DNA of 64,000 nt from Arcticibacter eurypsychrophilus (GTDB taxonomy: Bacteria; Bacteroidota; Bacteroidia; Sphingobacteriales; Sphingobacteriaceae), in NCBI RefSeq assembly GCF_001730525.1, contig NZ_MDFN01000004.1, positions 114,216 to 178,215 of the forward strand, written 5' to 3'. Of the stretch, positions 8,893 through 18,441 are shown piece after piece. A model generated the notes under the pieces. That model was not told the origin of the DNA. It saw nothing but the letters and a program-made list of their open reading frames with translations, and did no database searches. A program made the translations under genes and the position numbers. The number at the start of each line of letters is the position of its first letter. Position 1 is the first letter of the stretch.

Positions 8893-9790
8893 TTAAGCTG
8901 TCATAAAGCTTTTCTCTTCTGGAGATAACTTGCTGTAAAGCTCATCGTAGGCTTGCTTTGCAGATGGGGTACTCGCATAACGATCATACGAAGTATAGAA
9001 ATCCTGAAGGGAACCGTCTGCTTCAACGGCGAACTTTTGTCCTTCACTTTTATTGCGCATACTGCTGATATTCTGCCTGTCCCTTTCTTCAGTTTATCGT
9101 TTGTTTTGATTTTCAACATCAGGACTTTGTGCTACACGGAAAAGTTTAACGCTGTCGATGGGGATATCCACAGCATCTGTACATAAAACCATCCTCTCCA
9201 AAACCAATCTAAGTCAACAGCAGAGGCGTCTTCCATGGTTCTGAAAAAATGAGAAGGAGTAGGGTGTTTAAAAGCCCAGCGTTTTGCATAGGTTTTGAAT
9301 GCGTAATCAAATAACTCTTTCCCCATGACGGTTTCCCGTAAGATATTTAATGCAGATGCGGGTTTTGCATAGGCATTAGGGCCAAAACGGACAATGTTTT
9401 CAGAGTTGGTCATAATGGGTTCCAATTCATTTTTAGGAAGCTTCATATAATCAACAATATTGAGTGCTGGTCCTCATTGAGAAGGGAAATGGTTATCCCA
9501 TTCCTGTTCGGCCATAAACTGGCAAAAGGTATTTAACCCTTCATCCATCCAACTCCACTGGCGTTCACCTGAATTAACAATCATGGGAAAGAAATTATGA
9601 CCTACCTCGTGAATGATCACACCGGTCATTCCATTTTTTTCTGCACGGCGGTAAAGAGGATAGCATAATAGGACATGACCATCACTTTTTTACCTCCTTC
9701 AATATTTGTTGCCATGGCATGGATAATCCTGATGACAGGGCTTCTTTTGTATTCTAGCAGAGGGATTTTTGTCTGTTGAAATCAAGTAAG
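8893..9790 (-). pseudogene. M1-family metallopeptidase pseudogene (C-terminal half, several lesions)
   Basis: The minus strand encodes the C-terminal half of an M1 gluzincin aminopeptidase in several frames. In order, I see NIEGGKKVMVMSYY (about 9725-9665), a frameshift near 9660, then MTGVIIHEVGHNFFPM with the zinc motif HEVGH and WMDEGLN supplying the third ligand. An in-frame TGA follows near 9474-9480, where CGA would encode R in FPSRRGP-like context. The frame continues through KNELEPIMTNSENIV to DLDWFWRGWFY. A second frameshift near 9180 precedes TDAVDIPIDSVKLFRV, then a TAA near 9085 and a third shift before DGSLQDFYTSYDRYA and LSPEEKSFMTA, ending at 8893. The N-terminal half is absent. 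It is not a copy of the intact M1 gene at 14393-16051, since the motif context differs. Non-functional. Confidence 0.9.
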
Positions 9791-9941
9791 GTTTAACGAT
9801 CCTATGTTGCATGTCGACAATTTTCATTGTATGATGCATGATATCCGGTATTGAACTAATTTGTACGAGTAGGACGTTATTTTGTCAGCCAAACGTTACT
9901 GTAAATATCATTCATAAATTCAAACATACATATTCTACAAA

Positions 9942-10595
9942 ATGAGGAACTCAATTAGACTAGCTTCAGCAGTATTATTAATAAGTGCAGGTTTATTGGC
10001 CTGTAACTTTAATCAGGAAGAAAAAGATAGCTCTAGAGATTCTGTCTCTTTAAAGCAATCCGACAATAAAACAGCTTCCGTTGATACGATAAAAGAATTT
10101 AATGATCAGGACTGGCTTTTAATTCCAGGTAAATCTGCCGGTAAAACTATGCTTAATGAAGATGCTGAAGAAGTGTACAAGCGATTCGGTCGACCAGATT
10201 GGGGAGATGCGGCAATGGGAAAATCGATTGCGCTTTGGTACAGTAATCATGACTCAACGTTACATTCCGTAGCAATTTACACGGTAAGAGATATGGGGAA
10301 TGACCCGATAGCGCTGGTATCCCAAATCAGGGTAACGTCGCCTCTTTTTAAGACTAAGGAAGTGATTCATACCACTTCTAATCTAGACGCAATCAGAAAG
10401 GTTTTTAAAGTGGAAAAAACAGAAGATTATGACGATGAAGGTAAAAAATATACGGTTTATGATTGCAAGTCAGGTATCTCGTTTGAAATGGATCATCACA
10501 ATTTATGCGTAGCAATTATTATTCATCAATTTGGACAAGTAGGAAATGGCACTTATTTAAAGTTCAGGACAACAAACAAATTTATATCAAGATAA
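9942..10595 (+). CDS. Predicted lipoprotein of unknown function
   Basis: A 217-residue protein with a lipoprotein signal peptide; the lipobox LLAC places the lipidated cysteine at residue 21. A polar, serine- and lysine-rich linker to about residue 50 is typical of an envelope-tethered protein. The remaining 160 residues show LIPGKSAGKTMLNEDAEEVYKRFGRPDW. This helix-then-GxPD pattern recurs in small SmpA/OmlA-like and 'SCO-like' lipoproteins, but I cannot name the family. It is followed by alternating beta strands. It stands alone, between the M1 pseudogene and the GH43-GH2 pair. It is probably a real gene because of its clean signal peptide and full length. Confidence 0.8.
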   Translation: MRNSIRLASAVLLISAGLLACNFNQEEKDSSRDSVSLKQSDNKTASVDTIKEFNDQDWLLIPGKSAGKTMLNEDAEEVYKRFGRPDWGDAAMGKSIALWYSNHDSTLHSVAIYTVRDMGNDPIALVSQIRVTSPLFKTKEVIHTTSNLDAIRKVFKVEKTEDYDDEGKKYTVYDCKSGISFEMDHHNLCVAIIIHQFGQVGNGTYLKFRTTNKFISR

Positions 10596-10851
10596 GTGAT
10601 TATGGTTGTGCTTGAATGTCTATCACAGAAGATATATACAGATTAAGTCTACTTCATGTTAATATAGTACATACAATCGGTTTTTCTAATTATAGGTGTT
10701 GTCTAATTTTAATCCTATGCAAAAAATTAATTAGATTGACTAAAAAAGAATATTAATATATTAGCGACATTGCAAATTTTAAAGAACCAATCGTATAAAT
10801 TTATTAAGCTTTTTATTAATGGACTTTTTATTAACAGATAAACGTATCACT

Positions 10852-11802
10852 ATGTTTAAATGGTGGTTTTTTATACTGCTTTTGACAACCGGTACAATGT
10901 TACATGCACAGCAGGCATCGGATATCCTCAAAGCACCCAAAACTGTTTTGGCAGGAGTTTATGCAGATCCTCATATAGTGGTATTTGGAAATAAGTTTTA
11001 TATCTATCCGACAACGGATGGTTCTGAAGGCTGGATGTCAGATTATTTTACTTGCTGGTCCTCTAAAGATTTAGTGAAATGGAAAAATGAGGGAACTATT
11101 CTTAACCTGAAAAAAGATCTTACCTGGGCAACTGAGCGGGCATGGGCACCAGCCATAGCTCAAAAAAACGGGAAGTATTATTACTATTATTCAGCAGATG
11201 TCAACATTGGAGTGGCGGTTTCTGATCAGCCTACAGGGCCTTTTAAAGATCCCTTGGGTAAGCCTTTAATACCAAAGGGATCGTTCAAAGGGCAGATGAT
11301 TGACCCGATGGTTTTCGTTGACGATGATGGATCAGCTTACTTATACTTTGGTCAGGGTAATTGCAATATGGTGAAGTTGAATGAAGATATGATATCCTGC
11401 GACTTATCTAAAGTTGTCGTCATTACGCCTCAGGGTTATAACGAGGGGCCATTTGTTTTTAAAAGAAAGGGCAAGTATTACCTGACGTGGTCTGAGTATG
11501 ATACCCGCGATCCGAGATATTCAGTGGCCTATGCTACCTCTGATTCTCCCATGGGGCCTTTTGTAAAAGCTGTGGGAGATCCTGTACTGAAAGGAAAGGG
11601 ATTAGTGCAGGGAGCCGGACACCATTCTTTGGTTCAGGTTCCTGGTAGGGATGAATGGTATATTGTTTATCATCGGTTCAGAATTCCAGATGGTAATGGA
11701 TATAACCGGGAAACCTGTATTTCGCCAATGCGTTTTGATGACCATGGAGATATACAACCGGTAGATGTTTTTGAGCAAGTAAAGTCTGTTAAAATAAAGT
11801 AA
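10852..11802 (+). CDS. GH43-family glycosidase, secreted
   Basis: A 316-residue enzyme counted from the ATG at 10852. An upstream in-frame ATG at 10819 adds 11 residues, but the later one gives a clean signal peptide (MFKWWFFILLL to MLHAQQ). The five-bladed beta-propeller signatures of GH43 are present: base D39 in YADPH, pKa modulator D151 in MIDPMVFVDDDG, and acid E198 in YNEGPFVFKRKGKYYLTWSEY. Family knowledge: GH43 members are inverting arabinofuranosidases, xylosidases or galactan-active enzymes. The stop is one base before the start of the GH2 gene, so the two are translationally coupled and probably attack the same plant polysaccharide side chains. Confidence 0.92.
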   Translation: MFKWWFFILLLTTGTMLHAQQASDILKAPKTVLAGVYADPHIVVFGNKFYIYPTTDGSEGWMSDYFTCWSSKDLVKWKNEGTILNLKKDLTWATERAWAPAIAQKNGKYYYYYSADVNIGVAVSDQPTGPFKDPLGKPLIPKGSFKGQMIDPMVFVDDDGSAYLYFGQGNCNMVKLNEDMISCDLSKVVVITPQGYNEGPFVFKRKGKYYLTWSEYDTRDPRYSVAYATSDSPMGPFVKAVGDPVLKGKGLVQGAGHHSLVQVPGRDEWYIVYHRFRIPDGNGYNRETCISPMRFDDHGDIQPVDVFEQVKSVKIK

Positions 11803-11803
11803 G

Positions 11804-14260
11804 ATGATTCGTATAAAATATATTGCTCTTGTTATGCTCCAGTTTATGTTGGTATTTCCGGGTCTGACTCAGACGGTTAGAAAGGAATATCTTCTTGATC
11901 GGAACTGGAAATTTTCCAAAGGAGATCATCCTGAAGCTGTCCAGCCACGCTTTAATGACATTAAATGGGAAACGGTCAGCGTTCCGCATGACTGGGCAAT
12001 AAAAGGCCCGTTTGATGGGAATAATGATATCCAGAAAGTAAAGATTGTTCAAAATGGCGAACAGGAAGAAAGTGTAAAATCAGGACGAACTGGTGGTTTG
12101 CCCTATATTGGTGTCGGTTGGTATCGAAATAAGTTTTTAGTGCCTTCTTTCAGTGCCGGTAAAAAAGCGATCATACTTTTTGACGGAGCAATGAGTAACG
12201 CGCGCATTTATGTAAATGGAAAGGAAGCCGGATATTGGCCATATGGTTATAATTCATTTCAATTTGATATCAGTTCCTTGCTTATTCCAAATGAGGTGAA
12301 TACGCTGGCGGTTCGCTTAGAGAATCAGGAGCAGTCTTCGCGTTGGTACCCTGGAGCTGGGATTTATCGTAATGTTCATTTATTTGTTACTGAAGACACA
12401 CGTATCCCTGTATGGGGAACCTATATTACTACACCTGAAATAAATACAGACTTTGCTAAAGTTAAAGTGAGAACGAAAGTAGAAACAGCATCAGGTAAGT
12501 TTCAACCGCTTCGTTTGGTTACTGAGATCAGAAATGGAGCAGGAAAAGCTGTTGCATCTTCAACGACAGATCTTACCGAAACAGATGGAATGGAATTTGA
12601 GCAGAACCTTATTGTCAGGGAACCATCCTTATGGTCACCTGAAACTCCTTCGCTTTATATTGCTGTGTCAAAGGTGTTTGAGGGAACAGTGTTAAAAGAT
12701 GAGTATACCACTCGTTTTGGAATTCGTACTATTAAATTTGAAGCAAATAAGGGCTTTTCGTTAAATGGAAAGATCAGGAAGTTTAAAGGGGTGTGCAATC
12801 ATCATGACCTTGGCCCCCTTGGTACCGCCATCAATACAGCTGCATTAAGAAGGCAGTTGACTCTTTTAAAAGACATGGGATGTGATGCAATCCGTACGAC
12901 TCATAATATGCCTGCTCCTGAGCTTGTTGCTTTATGTGATGAGATGGGATTCATGATGATGGTGGAAGCTTTTGATGAATGGAAAGCGCCGAAAGTAAAG
13001 AATGGCTATAGTCAGTACTTTGATGAATGGGCAGAAAAGGATGTTGTGAATATGATTCACCGGGACAGGAACAGTCCTTCTGTAGTGATGTGGAGCATAG
13101 GAAATGAAGTTCCAGACCAAAGCAGTAAAGGCGGGAATAAGATTGCCAAAATGCTTCAGGACATTTGTCACCGGGAAGACCCTACACGTCCTGTTACTGT
13201 TGGAATGGATCGGATTGATGCAGCACTTACAAATAACTTTGCTTCACTACTGGATGTTCCCGGCTTTAATTATAAACCTGCACGCTATGAAGAAGCCTAT
13301 AATAAACTTCCTCAGGGAATGATTCTTGCAACAGAAACCGCTTCTACGGTAAGCTCCAGAGGAGTTTATAAATTTCCAGTCCTTATTCAAAAGCAGAAAC
13401 AGTATGATGATATCCAAAGTTCATCCTACGATGTGGAATATTGCAGCTGGTCGCAGATCCCTGATGATGAATTCGTCAAACAGGACGATCTGGAATATGT
13501 AATGGGTGAATTTGTGTGGACTGGCTTTGACTATTTGGGTGAGCCAACCCCTTATGATGGCAAATGGCCATCCCATAGTTCATATTTTGGGATTATAGAT
13601 CTGGCAGGAATGCCTAAGGACCGTTTTTACTTATATCGCAGTAAGTGGAACACAGCGAAAGAAACGCTTCATATTTTGCCTCACTGGACATGGCCAGGTC
13701 GGGAAGGGGAAGTTACTCCTGTATATTGCTATACTAGTTACCCTTCAGCAGAGTTGTTTGTAAATGGCAAGAGCATGGGAAAACAAAGTAAAAGCAATAC
13801 GACTAATCAAACCCGTTATCGCCTGATGTGGAATGATGTAAAGTATGAACCTGGTAGTATTAAACTGGTAGCTTACGATAAAAATGGAAATATTGCTGCT
13901 AGTCAGGAAGTGAAGACTGCCGGTAAACCCCATCATATTGAACTGACTGCTGACCGGACTGAACTAACAGCAGACGGGAAAGACCTGGCTTTTATCACTG
14001 CTAAAGTATGTGATGAGGAAGGCAATTTATGTCCGGATGCTACAAATATGCTTCAGTTCAAAGTATCAGGAGAAGGTTCTTACAAAGCGGTAGCAAACGG
14101 TGACCCTACTAGTCTGGAGTTATTTCATCTCCCCCAAATGAAGGTTTTTAGTGGTATGTTGGTAGCAATTGTACAATCTTCTGAAAAAGCAGGTACGCTA
14201 AAATTGACTGTCAGTTCTAAAGGACTTAAGTCGGCCCTTACCCAACTATCAGTCAACTAA
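11804..14260 (+). CDS. GH2-family glycosidase (beta-galactosidase-like), secreted
   Basis: An 818-residue protein with signal peptide MIRIKYIALVMLQ to FPGLTQ. The GH2 domain order is clear. A sugar-binding jelly roll (about 25-200) contains WETVSVPHDWAI and NSFQFDISSLL. An immunoglobulin-like domain follows (about 205-310). The TIM barrel has acid/base E435 in WSIGNEVPDQ and nucleophile E569 in MGEFVWTGFDY. Two C-terminal beta domains complete the protein, including a HIELTADRTELTADGKDLAF segment seen in the DUF4982 plus Big-type tails of Bacteroidota GH2 enzymes. It is coupled to the preceding GH43 gene (one intervening base). The substrate is probably a galactoside; GH2 also includes glucuronidases and mannosidases. 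Confidence 0.93.
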   Translation: MIRIKYIALVMLQFMLVFPGLTQTVRKEYLLDRNWKFSKGDHPEAVQPRFNDIKWETVSVPHDWAIKGPFDGNNDIQKVKIVQNGEQEESVKSGRTGGLPYIGVGWYRNKFLVPSFSAGKKAIILFDGAMSNARIYVNGKEAGYWPYGYNSFQFDISSLLIPNEVNTLAVRLENQEQSSRWYPGAGIYRNVHLFVTEDTRIPVWGTYITTPEINTDFAKVKVRTKVETASGKFQPLRLVTEIRNGAGKAVASSTTDLTETDGMEFEQNLIVREPSLWSPETPSLYIAVSKVFEGTVLKDEYTTRFGIRTIKFEANKGFSLNGKIRKFKGVCNHHDLGPLGTAINTAALRRQLTLLKDMGCDAIRTTHNMPAPELVALCDEMGFMMMVEAFDEWKAPKVKNGYSQYFDEWAEKDVVNMIHRDRNSPSVVMWSIGNEVPDQSSKGGNKIAKMLQDICHREDPTRPVTVGMDRIDAALTNNFASLLDVPGFNYKPARYEEAYNKLPQGMILATETASTVSSRGVYKFPVLIQKQKQYDDIQSSSYDVEYCSWSQIPDDEFVKQDDLEYVMGEFVWTGFDYLGEPTPYDGKWPSHSSYFGIIDLAGMPKDRFYLYRSKWNTAKETLHILPHWTWPGREGEVTPVYCYTSYPSAELFVNGKSMGKQSKSNTTNQTRYRLMWNDVKYEPGSIKLVAYDKNGNIAASQEVKTAGKPHHIELTADRTELTADGKDLAFITAKVCDEEGNLCPDATNMLQFKVSGEGSYKAVANGDPTSLELFHLPQMKVFSGMLVAIVQSSEKAGTLKLTVSSKGLKSALTQLSVN

Positions 14261-14376
14261 TTAAATTACTTAATTAAAGTTGAATGTCAGTTCAAAAGCA
14301 TTTTCCTACCCTTAATTAATTGACCAAAAAATAATTAGATTACTCATTTAAAAATGATAGAAGTTTGATTAAGGCC

Positions 14377-14420
14377 TTTTTACATCGGAATATTATTCAA
14401 TTAATATTCCGATGTAAAAA
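14377..14420. terminator. 19-bp inverted repeat overlapping the M1 peptidase stop codon
   Basis: The arms 14377-14395 and 14402-14420 are perfect complements of 19 bp around a 6-base loop. The repeat lies between the convergent GH2 and M1 peptidase genes. The left arm contains the TAA of the minus-strand gene (14393-14395), so its last codons form the right arm. It lacks a U-tract outside the stem on either strand, since T5 and A5 are inside the stem. It may still stop transcription from both sides. Confidence 0.6.
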
Positions 14421-16051
14421 TTAAAGGTATCTGCTTCAAAGTTTTCTTTTGTTGCTCCCGGTAAATCAATTGCAGTAAAAATAGTTCCAGGTTGGATAAA
14501 CTGATACGAACCACCTTTAATTCTTACTTTTACAGGCATGTCAAAGCCTTTTACATCAGCAATCCAGCGACATAATGTTTTACCATTTTCAAAACGGACT
14601 TCTAAAACAGGGATATTTATGTGTTGCAGGTATTGATCAAAAACCGTTGTTAAATTTTTGCCTGATCCCTTATTGATATAAGCGACTATCTGTTTGTAAG
14701 TCACTGTTTGATGATAAAAGGTCTTATTCAGACCACGAAGAATTTGTCGCCACTTCTGATCGTCATCAATGATCGTTCTGATCATATTGAGCATATTTCC
14801 ACCTTTATCATACATATCACCCGAACCTTCATTATTTACCTCATAGGCTCCTAAAATAGGTTCTAGGTTGTCAATTCCGCCTCTGGTACCATGGACATAT
14901 TCCAGGCCAGCTTTTTTACCATATCGGCTTTCAACAAATAAAGATTCAGAGTAATTGGTAAAGCTTTCATGGATCCACATATCAGCAATATCCTTTGCGG
15001 TGATATTGTTGCCAAACCACTCATGTCCGCTTTCATGCACAATAATAAAATCCCATTTTAGTCCCCATCCTGTACCTGAAAGATCACGTCCTTTATAACC
15101 GTTTTTATAGCCATTTCCATAGGCTACAGCACTTTGATGTTCCATTCCCAAATGTGGGGCTTCTACCAATTTATAGCCGTCCTCGTAGAATGGATAGGGG
15201 CCAAACCAATGTTCAAATGCATTAAGCATAGGTTTTACATTTTCTGTAAACTGGATCTTTGCTTTGGTAAGATTTTCTGGAAGCACCCAATAGTCAAGCG
15301 TTAATATTCCTTTTTCTCCCTGATACTGGTCACTGAAATGTGCATAATCTGCAATATTGATTGCCACATCATAATTGTTAATCGGGTTCGCTACAAACCA
15401 GTCATAACGAGTATATCCATCCTGTAGTTTCTTAGTTCCGCGTAATCGTCCATTGGAGACGTTCTTCAATCCATTAGGAACTGAGATGCTGATGGTCATA
15501 CTGTCGACTTCATCGCTCTGATGGTCTTTAGTCGGCCACCAGATACTGGCGCCCACACCCTGACATGCAGTAGCAACGAAAGGTTTGCCTGATGCATCTT
15601 TAGAGAACACAAAGCCGCCATCCCAAGGAGCGTTCTTTGCAACAGTAGGATAACCGGAATAAAATACCTGGAAAGAATCCTTTTTGTCTTTATTGATTAC
15701 CTTAGGAAAGGTAACAAATACGGCGTTAAATTCACGTGCATAAGTTAGCGCTTTTCCTTTGTACATAATCCGTTCAATCTTCATGTTTGCAAACAGATCA
15801 AACTGTAGCATCTTAAAATCAGCAGTAGCTGTAAATTCAAACCAATTAGAGCCGCTTATAAAACGATCATCAATGTTCACTTTCACATCCAGGTGATAAT
15901 AATTGATATCATAACAGGTTCGTAATGGCGTCAGTTCTCCACGAAGCGAATCGCCACGGCTGAATCCAGGTACGGGTGGTTTTACCTGTGCTTGAGCTCT
16001 AAACAACACGGAGACTAACAGAATGATCGATAAGTAAAGGAAGAGCTTCAT
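14393..16051 (-). CDS. M1-family metallopeptidase, secreted
   Basis: A 552-residue gluzincin peptidase with signal peptide MKLFLYLSIILLV to FRAQAQ. The N-terminal beta-saddle (about 45-235) leads to the catalytic domain with zinc ligands H339 and H343 in HESGHEWFGNN and E362 in WIHESFTNYSE. The substrate-binding segment LGMEHQSAVAY stands in for the usual GAMEN motif. The C-terminal helical domain of longer M1 enzymes is absent, which is common in Bacteroidota members of this length. It probably acts as a periplasmic or outer-membrane aminopeptidase. It is followed upstream by a DPP-IV-like peptidase on the same strand, so the two could supply amino acids and dipeptides from the same peptides. 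Confidence 0.92.
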   Translation of the reverse strand: MKLFLYLSIILLVSVLFRAQAQVKPPVPGFSRGDSLRGELTPLRTCYDINYYHLDVKVNIDDRFISGSNWFEFTATADFKMLQFDLFANMKIERIMYKGKALTYAREFNAVFVTFPKVINKDKKDSFQVFYSGYPTVAKNAPWDGGFVFSKDASGKPFVATACQGVGASIWWPTKDHQSDEVDSMTISISVPNGLKNVSNGRLRGTKKLQDGYTRYDWFVANPINNYDVAINIADYAHFSDQYQGEKGILTLDYWVLPENLTKAKIQFTENVKPMLNAFEHWFGPYPFYEDGYKLVEAPHLGMEHQSAVAYGNGYKNGYKGRDLSGTGWGLKWDFIIVHESGHEWFGNNITAKDIADMWIHESFTNYSESLFVESRYGKKAGLEYVHGTRGGIDNLEPILGAYEVNNEGSGDMYDKGGNMLNMIRTIIDDDQKWRQILRGLNKTFYHQTVTYKQIVAYINKGSGKNLTTVFDQYLQHINIPVLEVRFENGKTLCRWIADVKGFDMPVKVRIKGGSYQFIQPGTIFTAIDLPGATKENFEADTFNFYIGILIE

Positions 16052-16155
16052 GATAAATTGTGTATTATAACCTGGTGTTTCTGAAATTAGATATGTGCAA
16101 GAAGAACCTTTGTAAACCGAGTCCTTTTAACAATTAGGCTCTTTATTACGTCAAA

Positions 16156-16242
16156 GTATACTGCTTTATTTTATTGACTTCAATAAAATAAAGCAGTATA
16201 CCCTAAATCAAGATCCAAATTTTCTCTTGATTTAGGGTATAC
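16156..16242. terminator. Two overlapping hairpins that share one arm
   Basis: Hairpin 1 pairs 16156-16176 with 16181-16201 (21 bp, 4-base loop ACTT, no mismatch). Hairpin 2 pairs 16196-16213 with 16225-16242 (18 bp, 11-base loop). The hexamer GTATAC at 16196-16201 belongs to both stems, so the complete forms exclude each other. The element starts 4 bp after the DPP-IV gene stop on the minus strand. A terminator or mRNA 3'-end stabiliser is likely; an attenuator-like switch is possible. Confidence 0.6.
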
Positions 16243-16245
16243 AAT

Positions 16246-18441
16246 TTATAAATGTTCGGTACTAAAAGAACGACCTCCCGGAGGACAGTGTTCCTTTAAA
16301 TAACGCGTAAATAATTCTGCTAAATGCTCTGAAGTTTCATCCCCTTCGTTAATGGAGTGAGAACGGTTGGGGTAAGACATTAAACTAAACTGTTTTTTAT
16401 TTTTAACTAACTCATTGATTAACATTTCTGCATTCTGGTAATGCACATTATCATCACCTGTACCATGAACATATAATAAATTGCCCTTTAGGTTTTTTGC
16501 ATGCGTAATCGGTGAGCCATTTACAAAGTCTTCCCTGTTTTCCTGAGGAAGTCCCATATAACGTTCCTGGTATATGTTATCATACATAAGTTGATTTCCT
16601 ACTGCAGCGACAGCAATCCCGGTTTGGTAAATATCCGGATATTGAAACATTAAATTCAACGTAGAAGATCCGCCACCGCTCCATCCCCAAACTGCAATGC
16701 GTTGCGCGTCAACAAAAGGCCATTTTGAAATTTCCTTTGCAGCCATTGCCTGGTCACGAATATTCAGCATTCCAATTTTCCGATAAATAGATTTACGCCA
16801 TTCCCTGCCTTTAGGTGCAGGGGCTCCCCGGTTTTCAATGGACATATAGATATATCCGTCTGATGCCATATCTCCAACATATTCTCTGTTAGAACCAGTA
16901 CCAAAGCGATCTGTTACCGTTTGAGAAGCAGGTTCTCCATACACATAGAATAAGACAGGGTATTTCTTTTTGGGATCAAAATTAAGTGGCTTAACCATCC
17001 AGCCATCCATTTCTACGCCGTCAATGGTTTTAACTTTAAAAAACTCTGTTTTCGCCGAATTAGTGCTTGTTGTAGTATTCCCACTTAAGAGTTCTCGATG
17101 TTCAGGTAAACTGACAACCTGAGCGGTGGTGCTCATGTTGGTATTACTAAACGAATGAAGTGAAATCTTTCCGTTAGGAGATACATCATATTCATGTGTT
17201 CCGGACTGAGAGGCAGGACTAATTCGTGTAGCTTTGCCACCCGAAAGGCTTATCCTATACAAGTACTCTTGAGTTGCATTATCAGGTGAAGCCATAAAGT
17301 AAACATATCCCGCTTTTTCATCGATCAAACTGATGGTGATCACATCAAAATTACCTTTAGTGATCAGGGTTTCTTTGCCTTCCAGGTTGACGCGGTAAAG
17401 ATGTCTCCATCCGTCTTTTTCACTTACCCAGATAAATTCTTTTCCTTTATTGATCCATTCCCAACCAGTAGGGTCATCGGCACTCCATCGTGATTTAATA
17501 TCAATCCATGCAGCGTCTTTTTCTGTGTAAATTACTTTCGAAGAACCATCTGTTGCATTGCACATTAAGATCCGGCTTTCATTCTGTTTACGGTTAAGCT
17601 GCTGGATAATAAGTTCATTAGAACCAGAGCTCCATTCCATTCTAGGAATATAATGCTGTATAGGATCGCCAGGAACATTCATTACGGTAGATATTCCTGT
17701 ATTGACATCTACTACTGCCAACCTGCAGGCACTTGGATCTTCACCCGCCTTAGGATATTCAACTGGAATGGTGAACGAATAAGTAGAATCGGTAGTATTC
17801 AGCATCAGGTAGTTCCGGATACTGCGGGCATCTATCTTCCAGTAAGCAATCTTTGCACCGTCTGCTGACCAGCGAAATCCATCCCTGCAGCCAAACTCTT
17901 CTTCATAAGCCCAATCAAATGTACCGTTGATCATTCGATCCGTTCCATCCAGCGTAAGTTGTTTAATTGTTCCGGAACTAAGCTCTTCTGTAAACAGATT
18001 ATGTCCACTTACATAAGCTACTTTTGTGCCATCCGGGGAAAACTTAGCGAACATAAGTGAAGACTCCAAACGGGATTTCCCTAACTTTTTAAGTGTTTTT
18101 GCAGCCCTGTCATATACCCAGTAATCCCCACGGGTATCATAACGCCACACCTTTTTTGTATTGGTATGAATAAGGATTTTGTTTTCATCAGTAGAAAACT
18201 GAAAACGACGTACATTGAGAGGGGTTGAACTGCCAGTAGGCGTTAGCATCGCGTTATTCAGTACTGTAATTTGTTTGGAAGGATCTTTTACGTCCTTTTG
18301 CACAATCTCGTTTCCTGCAATACCATAAAAGCTGTATCCATCTTTTGTCCACTGCGTTTTTTGGCCAAATTGTGCATCAGCACAATAAAAAATAGAAACA
18401 ACAAGGAATAACGTTAAATAGGAAGTCTTAATAATGGGCAT
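16246..18441 (-). CDS. S9B dipeptidyl peptidase IV-like serine protease, secreted
   Basis: A 731-residue prolyl-oligopeptidase-family enzyme with signal peptide MPIIKTSYLTLFLV to YCADAQ. An eight-bladed beta-propeller (about 40-470, including FDWAYEEEFGCRDGFRWS with the DPP-IV Glu pair that binds the substrate N-terminus) precedes the alpha/beta-hydrolase domain. The catalytic triad is S588 in WGWSGGGSS, D663 in HGTGDDNVH and H695 in NRSHSIN. Family knowledge: it removes X-Pro or X-Ala dipeptides from peptide N-termini in the periplasm. It sits upstream of the M1 peptidase on the same strand, separated by 194 bp containing two strong hairpins, so the two are probably separate transcripts. Confidence 0.94.
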   Translation of the reverse strand: MPIIKTSYLTLFLVVSIFYCADAQFGQKTQWTKDGYSFYGIAGNEIVQKDVKDPSKQITVLNNAMLTPTGSSTPLNVRRFQFSTDENKILIHTNTKKVWRYDTRGDYWVYDRAAKTLKKLGKSRLESSLMFAKFSPDGTKVAYVSGHNLFTEELSSGTIKQLTLDGTDRMINGTFDWAYEEEFGCRDGFRWSADGAKIAYWKIDARSIRNYLMLNTTDSTYSFTIPVEYPKAGEDPSACRLAVVDVNTGISTVMNVPGDPIQHYIPRMEWSSGSNELIIQQLNRKQNESRILMCNATDGSSKVIYTEKDAAWIDIKSRWSADDPTGWEWINKGKEFIWVSEKDGWRHLYRVNLEGKETLITKGNFDVITISLIDEKAGYVYFMASPDNATQEYLYRISLSGGKATRISPASQSGTHEYDVSPNGKISLHSFSNTNMSTTAQVVSLPEHRELLSGNTTTSTNSAKTEFFKVKTIDGVEMDGWMVKPLNFDPKKKYPVLFYVYGEPASQTVTDRFGTGSNREYVGDMASDGYIYMSIENRGAPAPKGREWRKSIYRKIGMLNIRDQAMAAKEISKWPFVDAQRIAVWGWSGGGSSTLNLMFQYPDIYQTGIAVAAVGNQLMYDNIYQERYMGLPQENREDFVNGSPITHAKNLKGNLLYVHGTGDDNVHYQNAEMLINELVKNKKQFSLMSYPNRSHSINEGDETSEHLAELFTRYLKEHCPPGGRSFSTEHL

